Shown here: piece after piece, positions 22,387 to 29,526 of the stretch | How the letters are laid out: each line of letters begins with the position of its first letter | Position numbering within the stretch: the first letter of the stretch is position 1 | DNA from: a virus | Direction: 5' to 3' (one strand) | IMG/VR virus record: IMGVR_UViG_3300031758_000400 | Location: 1 to 29,526 of that record | DNA: 29,526 nucleotides | Position numbers and translations under genes: made by a program | The notes under the pieces: model-generated | The model's input: only the letters and a program-made list of their open reading frames with translations | Databases searched by the model: none | Told to the model about the DNA's origin: nothing

Positions 22387-22606
22387 AACTGATTTAACTG
22401 GTTACCTGATTGAACAAGGTTTTGAATTTGTAGGGAGGTGTAATTGTTCAGCGTGTTATCAGGATAAATACAAACGCGATAACATCTTAATAAAGGTTTG
22501 TCGCAACAGAGCGGAGTTTACATTGATGAAAAACAAGCATATCTACGAGATAGCTAAATTAGATAAGTTACACGAAGCAATAGAAAGTTATGGAAAAAGT
22601 AATTAA
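22355..22606 (+). CDS. cysteine-bearing small protein, unknown function
   Basis: An 83-residue protein with RCNCSAC (C29, C31, C34) and C49, probably metal-binding or oxidised. The remainder is helical. It overlaps the upstream membrane gene by 32 bases and the downstream chaperone gene by 17. Similar proteins are known to me only as hypothetical. Located between terminase and tail genes. Confidence 0.55.
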   Translation: MDLLAVLEKIRTDLTGYLIEQGFEFVGRCNCSACYQDKYKRDNILIKVCRNRAEFTLMKNKHIYEIAKLDKLHEAIESYGKSN

Positions 22607-23189
22607 TTGGCAATTACACGAAGGTCACACAATAGTTCCAGCATTCACTGTTGGAGGTGTGCAGTATTATGGTTTGCAAGATAGTTTCAACACATTTACC
22701 GAGCGCGGATTTCAAGCGTTAGCGGTATATGATGAATGGAATAATCGAATGACTAACGACCATTTAAAAGCATTTGTGGAGGTGATGTATGAGTGGATGT
22801 CGGGCAAGAATGGTCAGATAGATATTATGAAGGTTGGAGAGTTGGTGATAATGATTAAAGAGCGTTTGAACTGGATAGTTCCGACCGCAGAGTTACTTTA
22901 TAAGATGGCTGGTGTTGCTTTTTTTGATGAACATGAGAGTCCTTATGTGTATGATGCAAAGTATGCTGAAAAGAAGATTAAATTTTGGAAAGACAATGTC
23001 GACCAACCAGAGGTTTTTTTTTGCAGTGTACCAATTGCTTTAAGGCACATATATCCCTTACCTCATATATCAGCAACCGATTTAGAGAAATGTCTAAAAC
23101 AGATCAGCGAAACGGAAAGGAAACAATTGTTGAAAGTTACTGGTTGGACATCCAACGAAATCTTGAAAACAATTTTGTCACTGGAGTAA
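22590..23189 (+). CDS. tail assembly chaperone (gpG-like), 0 frame
   Basis: A 199-residue protein directly upstream of the tape measure gene, the standard place of tail assembly chaperones. Features: MEKVINWQLHEGHTIVPAF start, a helical core, and EVFFCS at residues 141-146 encoded over nine T (23014-23022) forming T TTT TTT in frame. A -1 shift there would join residues 1-144 to the frame described next. Chaperone identity is inferred from position and the shift site. Confidence 0.65.
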   Translation: MEKVINWQLHEGHTIVPAFTVGGVQYYGLQDSFNTFTERGFQALAVYDEWNNRMTNDHLKAFVEVMYEWMSGKNGQIDIMKVGELVIMIKERLNWIVPTAELLYKMAGVAFFDEHESPYVYDAKYAEKKIKFWKDNVDQPEVFFCSVPIALRHIYPLPHISATDLEKCLKQISETERKQLLKVTGWTSNEILKTILSLE

Positions 23190-23281
23190 AAGTTGGTAAG
23201 CGGTATGGTGTAAATTATCGGAAGCTTACCTTAATCGAGTACCTTTTATTAGTAGAAGATATGTATAAAGAAAATGGCTGA
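23090..23281 (+). CDS. gpT-like -1 frame extension (or independent small ORF)
   Basis: The -1 frame, open from 22985 to 23281, contains ATG 23090 (63 residues if used). Its sequence KRYGVNYRKLTLIEYLLLVED resembles the C-terminal T domain of tail chaperones. It overlaps the 0-frame gene by 100 bases, too long for ordinary overlap but natural for a frameshift extension. A shift at the T run gives a 230-residue fusion (144 + 86). It overlaps the tape measure start by eight bases. Confidence 0.6.
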   Translation: MSKTDQRNGKETIVESYWLDIQRNLENNFVTGVKVGKRYGVNYRKLTLIEYLLLVEDMYKENG

Positions 23282-25805
23282 TAAAATAGTAATTGAAGTT
23301 GTCGGTAATACCGCTGGTTTAAAAAGCTTAACCGATGAATTTAATAAGACCGCTAAAGCATCTGATAATTTAACTGATAGTTTAAATGATAATGTAGATG
23401 CTAATAAAAAAGCTGAAGTAGAATTTAAGAATTTAAGACAACAAATTAAAGAAGCCAAAAATGAAGCGCAAGCAATGGCTGAAAAGTTTGGTGCAAGTTC
23501 TAAAGAGGCAACCACTGCTGCACAAAGAGTAGCAAATTTAAATGATGATTTAGAAGACTTCAATAACCGCGTTAAAGCTTTAAATCCTGAAGCAAAGTTT
23601 AATGCATTAAACAATGTGTTGGGGAATACATTAGGCGCATTTCAAGGTGTAGTTGGTGCGGTTCAATTGTTTGGTGGTGAGAGTAAGAAGGCGCAAGAAA
23701 TAGCACAAAAGATGCAAGGTGCTTTGAACTTTGCTCAAGGTGTGAATAGTGTCTTATCAATGAAGGATTCTTTCAAAGATTTAGCGGCGGTTTTAGGACT
23801 TGCACGAACGGCACAAGCTACCGCAGCAGTATCTACCAGTGCATTAGCAGTAGCAGAAACTGAAGCGACAGTTGCAACATTAGGTTTTAATGCGGCATTG
23901 CTTGCTAATCCAGTAGTATGGATAGTGGCTGCATTAGCGGCTGGTGCTGCGGCTTTTAAATTGTATGCTGATAGTGAGGCGGAAGCGGAAAAGAATGCCG
24001 AAAAATTAAAGACAACTCAAGAAGAGTTAAAAGATATAATTGATAAAGTCAACAATAGTATTTATAATGCAATTGATGCAAGTGATGAATACAATGTAAT
24101 GATAGGTAAAATGTCCCAAGGTCAAGCGGACATAAATAAGAATGCGAGAGAAGCTGGTAAATCTATTGAGGATTATCAAAAAGCAATTGCAAAAGCTTTA
24201 GCTGACAATAAACCAATTGAAGAGGCATTAAGCAAAAAACAAGCGATATTAGATAAGGATCTTCAGAAAGCTAAAGAGTATTCTGAAAGGTATGGTCAGA
24301 CTGAAAAGCAAAAGAATGATAGATTAAAAGTTATTAATGATAAATTTTTAGCTGATAATAAAAGTTTAATTGACCAAAAAGCGGCTAACGATAAGATACT
24401 TGAGGCAAGTGCAATTGGTGTTAGTGCCGTTACTGAAAGTCAGCAATTAAAAGATAATATCGCTCGAGAAAAACAAAGGCAAGCGGATATACGAGATTCA
24501 AAACAAGCGGCTGATAGAAGAGCATCTGACCGAGCAAAGGAGAAAGCGGAAGCTGAAAAAGCATTTCAGGAAGAGTTCACTCTTAAAAAGTTAAAGCAAA
24601 AGAATGAAGTTGACGAAGCTAAATCATCTGAAGAGAAATTAAAACTTCAACAACAATTTGCAAAAGAGAATTATGAATATGAGAAGGCACATTTGGAAGA
24701 GAGTGGTGCAACTGCAAATCAATTAAAGATACTTTGGGAAAATTACTATGGAGTTAAATTAGGTTTAAATGCTCAAGAAGAGAAAGCAAACCAAGATAAA
24801 CTTAAAAAGGAATTAGACGAAGAGCAAAAGTTAATTGATGCAAAGATTGCTTTACGTTTAAAACAAGAAGCTGATCCAGTTAAGCAAGCGCAAATTGAAA
24901 TGGATGCGTTGGATGACAAGTATGCAAAGATATTAGCTGATGAAACGCTTTCTTTAACTGAACGTGAAAGGATAAATACTGAATATCAAACGGCACAATT
25001 AACTATAACTGATAAGGTAACCAAGGCGGTTGTAGATGCTGAAAAGGAAAAGCAAGATGCTCAAGATAAAACCGCAGAAAATGCGCAGAAAAATGCAGAG
25101 AAAAGATTAGCTACTGAATTAGCTATTAAGGATGCAATTGTTGGGGCGGTTGGTAATTTTGCAGACATCGGATTAGACATTACAAAGCAACAATTAAATG
25201 CTGAAGAGCAACTATTAAAAGAGCAAAAGGATAAAGGTCTAATTTCTGAAGAGCAATATCAAAAGAAGTTAAACGAAATTAAGCATAGAGCGGATGTTGC
25301 CGATAAACAAGCGGCTATTTTCAAAGCTACACTTGACTTTGCATCAGCTTTAATTAACGCATTAAATGCACCTACTACTGCAATCCCAGCGGTACTTGCA
25401 TTAACTACTGCGGTGGCTGGTGCTAACCTTGCAAAGATTATCGCAACACCTTTACCAAAGTATCAAAAAGGTACTTTATCAGTACCAGGTGTGGACATGG
25501 GAAGAGATAGTGTAATGGCAATGCTACAACCAGGTGAGGCGGTTATTCCAACTGCAATAAACAAGAAATACGCCCCTACAATACGTGCAATCTACGAACA
25601 AAAGATAAGTGCATCTGACATTAATTCGTTCGTTAGAGGCAAGAAAAACGGCACTAATGGCGACCTTGTAGCAACAGTTGACACGTATGCTTTGAGTAGA
25701 GCAATGAGTAAGAATAGAAATGTGACGGTAGAGAATGCTCAAACAATAGGTAAAGTGATAGCAAATGAAATCGGTAGTCGCCTAAATAATCGTTATATCA
25801 TATGA
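23274..25805 (+). CDS. tail tape measure protein
   Basis: An 843-residue protein with the classic tape-measure layout: coiled coils at about 15-100 and 235-640 rich in K/E/A/Q, a hydrophobic segment (about 203-231, LANPVVWIVAALAAGAAAF), a second hydrophobic region around residues 690-730, and the C-terminal GEAVIPTAINKKYAP element. It sets tail length and carries segments for DNA ejection. About 0.15 nm per residue would give a tail near 125 nm, consistent with a siphovirus. It overlaps the chaperone extension and the next gene (ATGA). Confidence 0.92.
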   Translation: MADKIVIEVVGNTAGLKSLTDEFNKTAKASDNLTDSLNDNVDANKKAEVEFKNLRQQIKEAKNEAQAMAEKFGASSKEATTAAQRVANLNDDLEDFNNRVKALNPEAKFNALNNVLGNTLGAFQGVVGAVQLFGGESKKAQEIAQKMQGALNFAQGVNSVLSMKDSFKDLAAVLGLARTAQATAAVSTSALAVAETEATVATLGFNAALLANPVVWIVAALAAGAAAFKLYADSEAEAEKNAEKLKTTQEELKDIIDKVNNSIYNAIDASDEYNVMIGKMSQGQADINKNAREAGKSIEDYQKAIAKALADNKPIEEALSKKQAILDKDLQKAKEYSERYGQTEKQKNDRLKVINDKFLADNKSLIDQKAANDKILEASAIGVSAVTESQQLKDNIAREKQRQADIRDSKQAADRRASDRAKEKAEAEKAFQEEFTLKKLKQKNEVDEAKSSEEKLKLQQQFAKENYEYEKAHLEESGATANQLKILWENYYGVKLGLNAQEEKANQDKLKKELDEEQKLIDAKIALRLKQEADPVKQAQIEMDALDDKYAKILADETLSLTERERINTEYQTAQLTITDKVTKAVVDAEKEKQDAQDKTAENAQKNAEKRLATELAIKDAIVGAVGNFADIGLDITKQQLNAEEQLLKEQKDKGLISEEQYQKKLNEIKHRADVADKQAAIFKATLDFASALINALNAPTTAIPAVLALTTAVAGANLAKIIATPLPKYQKGTLSVPGVDMGRDSVMAMLQPGEAVIPTAINKKYAPTIRAIYEQKISASDINSFVRGKKNGTNGDLVATVDTYALSRAMSKNRNVTVENAQTIGKVIANEIGSRLNNRYII

Positions 25806-27835
25806 TAAAGTTTACACTTGACTATTTAGAGGTTGACCCAGCATTGAACTGGCAAGACATTAACTTTACCATTAAGACCGATAAGCAATATAATTTATTT
25901 TTGCAATATCAGGAATATACTTTGGATTTTGCTGGTAGCGGATTTGCTTACATTTATGATAAGATAAACAACGATAGCTTTTGTGAAAGTATACCTTGCG
26001 AGATATTTAGCACGTGCGATAAGGTTGACTATTTAATTTTTAGTGGCAACATATTGCTTACTGACTGCGAGGTTAACGAGCGTGCTTGTACGGTTAAATG
26101 TAAGGTTGTCGATAAATCATTTTTCTCACGCATCAATAACAATAAAAATATTAAGACCGCACTTGATAGTGGTAAAACTAAAAATGGTGAGGTGGTTACA
26201 AATTGTAACCAATACACGGTAGATGTTTATAGTGTATTAGGTAATACGTTTAAATACGAGGTTGAATGTGCGCGTGTGTGGGATGCTTTCCGTTATATGA
26301 TTGACTTTATGTCGGATAATACGATTGACTTTAGGTCTGATGCATTTGCATATACTGGTATTTATGGTGGTATAGCTTTGACTACTGGCTATCGTATGCG
26401 TAAAGGTACGGTCAGTGCATTAAGTGGTAGATGGACGCAATTTAGTTTTCTTGAGTTATATGAAGAGGTAAATAAGCGCATACCATTAGTGTTATTAGTT
26501 GAAGATCCTTATGGCAAGTTAGGTAAACCAACAGTTCGTATTGAACCAGCAGAGTATCGATTTAACACATCCGAAATATTTGATGCGCAAAACATTGATG
26601 AAATCATAACTTCTTTTGATACCGACAAGCTTTATGCAAAGGTTAAGTTTGGCTCACCAGTAGATTACAATTCTATTTATAAGTTCCCTGAAGCAATTAC
26701 ATTTTACGGATTCCGCGAGGAGGAGTTTCACTTATTAGGAACTTGTAACCTTGACTTGACATTAGACCTTACTGCGGACTGGATAACAAGTAGTAACCTA
26801 ATTGAAAAGATGGTTCAGAATTTAGACCAAAGTTATGATAGTGACATTGTGATGCTATCGACTGAAAGTTTAACTTTCACTACTGGTCGCACAACCAACT
26901 CAAATTTTATCAATACAGTACCTGATTACTATTACTATAATGAGTTACTAAACAATGATCACATATCTCAAAGGTATGGTCAAGATTTATCCGCAGAGTT
27001 AGCAAGTTATTATGCATCCTCCACAACTGGGCAAGTATATGCTTATGCTGATACACCAGTGTCAACTGCTAATGCACATGGTGCTGGATTATTAAACACG
27101 GTTGCTGAATTAGGCGATTTTTTAACGGCTGAAATTTATGATTACGGCAATTACTTTGATACGGCAACACATCAATACAATGCTTTAGAAACTGCGGTTT
27201 ACAATTTTGAGGCACAAATAACTTTCCAAACTGGTAGTATTAGCACTGGTACAAGTATAGTTTTAGTGCAACATTATTTAGTGCATTATGATAATGCTGG
27301 AACTGAAAAAGCAAGATATCATTTTGGCACTCGTAATAACTTTTATAGTGGTAATCAAGATGACCATTTTTGGGGATTTACGGCAAGTAGTGGTAACAAA
27401 ACTGCGACATTAACAAATACCAGTATAAGCATGGTGCAAGGTGATTACATTAAAATGTTTATGCGCTCAATACCGCAAGGTACTGGTTACAATTTTAATT
27501 TTCATTATTTCAATGTAGCTACTGGAGATGTTACCTGGGGCATTGAGTTAACTGATGAGGCAACTTATTTACGATGTACGGCAACAAGTATTTTTGGTGG
27601 TATCTTTAATAATGTAAATGCTGATGACTTGCGCGTTAAAGTTCATAAGTTTAATTATCCCATGACCGAACCTGAATGGTTACGCATCCTTAATAATCCG
27701 ATAGGAAACGTTAAATTTGCAATGAATGGACAAAAGATTAGAAATGGTTGGATACAAGAAATAAAGTATTCGCCTATCACTGGTCAAGCACAATTCACAC
27801 TAAACACATCTAAAGCGACCGAAAATGGCAATTGA
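25802..27835 (+). CDS. large distal tail protein
   Basis: A 677-residue beta-rich protein with cysteine pairs (CTVKCKVVD). The early part LDYLEVDPALNWQDINFTI resembles an N-terminal tail-tip fold, and GRWTQFSFLELYEEVNKRIP and YAKVKFGSP recall hub-type modules. Middle segments such as TGSISTGTSIVLVQHY are jelly-roll-like. It follows the tape measure, the usual place of distal-tail/hub proteins. No catalytic motif is visible. Confidence 0.7.
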   Translation: MIKFTLDYLEVDPALNWQDINFTIKTDKQYNLFLQYQEYTLDFAGSGFAYIYDKINNDSFCESIPCEIFSTCDKVDYLIFSGNILLTDCEVNERACTVKCKVVDKSFFSRINNNKNIKTALDSGKTKNGEVVTNCNQYTVDVYSVLGNTFKYEVECARVWDAFRYMIDFMSDNTIDFRSDAFAYTGIYGGIALTTGYRMRKGTVSALSGRWTQFSFLELYEEVNKRIPLVLLVEDPYGKLGKPTVRIEPAEYRFNTSEIFDAQNIDEIITSFDTDKLYAKVKFGSPVDYNSIYKFPEAITFYGFREEEFHLLGTCNLDLTLDLTADWITSSNLIEKMVQNLDQSYDSDIVMLSTESLTFTTGRTTNSNFINTVPDYYYYNELLNNDHISQRYGQDLSAELASYYASSTTGQVYAYADTPVSTANAHGAGLLNTVAELGDFLTAEIYDYGNYFDTATHQYNALETAVYNFEAQITFQTGSISTGTSIVLVQHYLVHYDNAGTEKARYHFGTRNNFYSGNQDDHFWGFTASSGNKTATLTNTSISMVQGDYIKMFMRSIPQGTGYNFNFHYFNVATGDVTWGIELTDEATYLRCTATSIFGGIFNNVNADDLRVKVHKFNYPMTEPEWLRILNNPIGNVKFAMNGQKIRNGWIQEIKYSPITGQAQFTLNTSKATENGN

Positions 27836-29447
27836 AAATATACCTAACCAACCAATACAGTTTGATCCTCCGATATTTGATGCACAAACTTGTTTGAATA
27901 GCGACCAAAAAAAGTACAATATGTTGCTTGAAGATGGTGATGAAATTTGCATTCAAGTTAAAAATATACCATCGACTGAAGTAGTAACATTTGATAGCAG
28001 TTTAAATTACACCAATGAATTTGAGAATGCAAACTTTGCTAACTCTTTAAATGATTGGTATCAGGTAGATGTTGTAACTGGTACTGATTATGGTTTGTTT
28101 GGAACGTGGTCAACATCATGGTTTTATTTTGCTAATGGTGGTGCAACAACTTACAATTCTAAACCAGCGGAGATAGGAATTGGTCAGTACATCGATAATC
28201 CTGGTAATATGTATATGATTAGCTTTGAAGCTGACATAACCGCTGGTGATATTATTGTTTACTTGGGCGACCTTGCAACACAAACATGGAACTCGCAACT
28301 TATAGATGGTGCAACTCCTAATATTGATGGACGATATACGGTCTATTTAAGTTCATATGCTGGTGACTTTTTAGCTTTTGCAAATCAAAATAATGGTGCG
28401 AAAGTTAATATCAAAAATGTTCGTGTAGTGGGAACTTGGGTATCTAATTTTGTTCCTGACAGTGGATTAGTTGACGGATGGATGTATGTTGAAAGTTTAA
28501 ACGGATGGCAATGCAAGGATATTAACCAAAGCTTGACAACTGCATTTAATTTAACTAATGCTCAAAACTATCGTCTATCATTTAAAGTGGCTAATCTTAC
28601 TAATGGTTCAATTAGTTGGTACGATGATGCAAATAATATTTTAACATCTGTTACTGAAAATAGACAATACGATTATTACTTTACTGCGCCATCGACTGAT
28701 CCTATTTATTTAATGACAGATAATGCTTTAGCGGTTGGAGGACTAATTTATGATTTTCATTTTTATGAAATGTGTTATGCTTATGAATGTGTAATAAGTC
28801 AAAATGGTGTAGCAGTAAGTGAGGAATTTGATAGCGCACATCCTACTTTCCCAGTGCAATTTTACCAAGATAGATTAATATGGTGCTTTGATATTGGGCA
28901 AATAAATAATATTGACACTGGTAATCCTATGGCAAGTGGTTGTTATGACATAACTATTTTAGGTAGTAATTGTGGTGACACTGATTATACATCATGGACA
29001 CGAATTAATTATAAAGCAACTGGTACACATCCATGTTCTGTTTGGGTAGAAGGTGATAATAGTGGTTATGCGTTTGACCTTTTCTTTAACTCCGATGATA
29101 CGGCGGTTACATATACATTAGGTCAGCGTTTAAGATTACTTCAATTTAATCCTATCTACCCAACCAAAGCAGAAACATATCTTTATTCAAATGGTCAAAT
29201 GACACGTACTTATGGTCAAACTGGTAAGAAGCGAGAAGCATGGTTTGATTATACCGATGAAAGCACGCACGATGTTATACGAGTTCAATTACTTTGTGAT
29301 ACATTAACCATCGATGGTGCGCAATTCTTTGCTATCGCAGAGGACTACGAACCTGAATGGGCGCAAAATGGTAAGCAAGCTTTAGCACAAAGCCGTGTCG
29401 AATTAATGGCGGTATCTGAACCAACACTATTTAATAAATCATGTTAA
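27825..29447 (+). CDS. tail-tip protein with carbohydrate-binding-like modules
   Basis: A 540-residue protein, last complete gene. After an N-terminal attachment part (IPNQPIQFDPPIFDAQTC) there are two CBM4/jelly-roll-like repeats (FENANFANSLNDWYQ at about 65-79; SGLVDGWMYVESLNGWQC at about 217-235), and a C-terminal domain with YEPEWAQNGKQ. Such modules bind glycans, so a role in host adsorption is plausible. It overlaps the previous gene by 11 bases and the next by one (TAATG). Confidence 0.7.
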   Translation: MAIENIPNQPIQFDPPIFDAQTCLNSDQKKYNMLLEDGDEICIQVKNIPSTEVVTFDSSLNYTNEFENANFANSLNDWYQVDVVTGTDYGLFGTWSTSWFYFANGGATTYNSKPAEIGIGQYIDNPGNMYMISFEADITAGDIIVYLGDLATQTWNSQLIDGATPNIDGRYTVYLSSYAGDFLAFANQNNGAKVNIKNVRVVGTWVSNFVPDSGLVDGWMYVESLNGWQCKDINQSLTTAFNLTNAQNYRLSFKVANLTNGSISWYDDANNILTSVTENRQYDYYFTAPSTDPIYLMTDNALAVGGLIYDFHFYEMCYAYECVISQNGVAVSEEFDSAHPTFPVQFYQDRLIWCFDIGQINNIDTGNPMASGCYDITILGSNCGDTDYTSWTRINYKATGTHPCSVWVEGDNSGYAFDLFFNSDDTAVTYTLGQRLRLLQFNPIYPTKAETYLYSNGQMTRTYGQTGKKREAWFDYTDESTHDVIRVQLLCDTLTIDGAQFFAIAEDYEPEWAQNGKQALAQSRVELMAVSEPTLFNKSC

Positions 29448-29526
29448 TGGAAAAAGGAGTTTTAATCCTATCACTTGGAAGCGACCTTTATGGAAGGTAT
29501 GCGTTCAACCTTGCTTTATCAATTAA
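29447..29526 (+). CDS. truncated gene at window end (possible glycosyltransferase-like)
   Basis: The frame begins at TAATG 29447, coupled to the upstream stop, and runs off the window after 26 codons: MEKGVLILSLGSDLYGRYAF... The start resembles nucleotide-sugar transferase-like phage proteins (..GVLILALG....Y.R.A.NLA.S), but this is too little to decide. Confidence 0.45.
   Translation, partial: MEKGVLILSLGSDLYGRYAFNLALSI

Overview
The window reads as part of an AT-rich, tailed double-stranded DNA phage (siphovirus type) infecting a Bacteroidota (Flavobacterium-like) host. The host call is inference from three things: one intergenic region carries a TTG / TAnnTTTG promoter typical of that phylum; most start codons follow A-rich leaders without a Shine-Dalgarno match; and signal peptides end in the phylum-typical ...FSQ. 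All genes are on the + strand, tightly packed with ATGA/TAATG overlaps. No integrase, repressor, portal, major capsid or protease gene is visible, so the genome continues beyond both ends and lifestyle cannot be decided.

Layout. 1-1281: end of the virion operon (tail-completion-like and probable tail-tube proteins, a small membrane coiled-coil protein) closed by a terminator. 1298-2550: lysis-type membrane genes (two-TM holin candidate, two overlapping spanin-like coiled-coil proteins, a TM protein). 2615-2649: promoter opening a long early operon. 2672-10535: many microproteins plus a Rad52/Sak-like annealing protein with a YqaJ-like exonuclease, a DUF3310 protein, a solitary beta-class DNA methyltransferase, an unusual 119-nt tRNA-like RNA, a membrane-anchored GH5 glycoside hydrolase, a GH24 endolysin with an overlapping TM microprotein, and SSB, closed by a strong terminator. 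10591-11049: the only long non-coding region, with GGAAGCGTTTT iterons and two interleaved inverted repeats, a candidate replication origin or control region. 11050-14771: prim-pol/SF3 helicase and SF2 helicase. 14755-15405: GIY-YIG endonuclease. 15402-17361: tail fibre genes. 17423-19572: basic microprotein, VRR-NUC nuclease, two GT-A glycosyltransferases, FkbM methyltransferase. 19581-21069: terminase subunits. 21079-29526: virion and tail genes, including a probable -1 frameshift tail chaperone, an 843-residue tape measure, two large distal tail proteins and a truncated last gene.

How the parts work together: annealing protein plus exonuclease, SSB, prim-pol/helicase, SF2 helicase and VRR-NUC form a replication-recombination set; terminase packages the DNA; the tail module builds a long non-contractile tail; the glycosyltransferase/methyltransferase island probably modifies sugars on the virion or the host surface; lysis genes are split between 1.3-2.2 kb and 9.0-9.6 kb. 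The most noteworthy items are the five-armed tRNA-like RNA, the iteron/interleaved-repeat region, the GH5 fusion and the frameshift signal before the tape measure.
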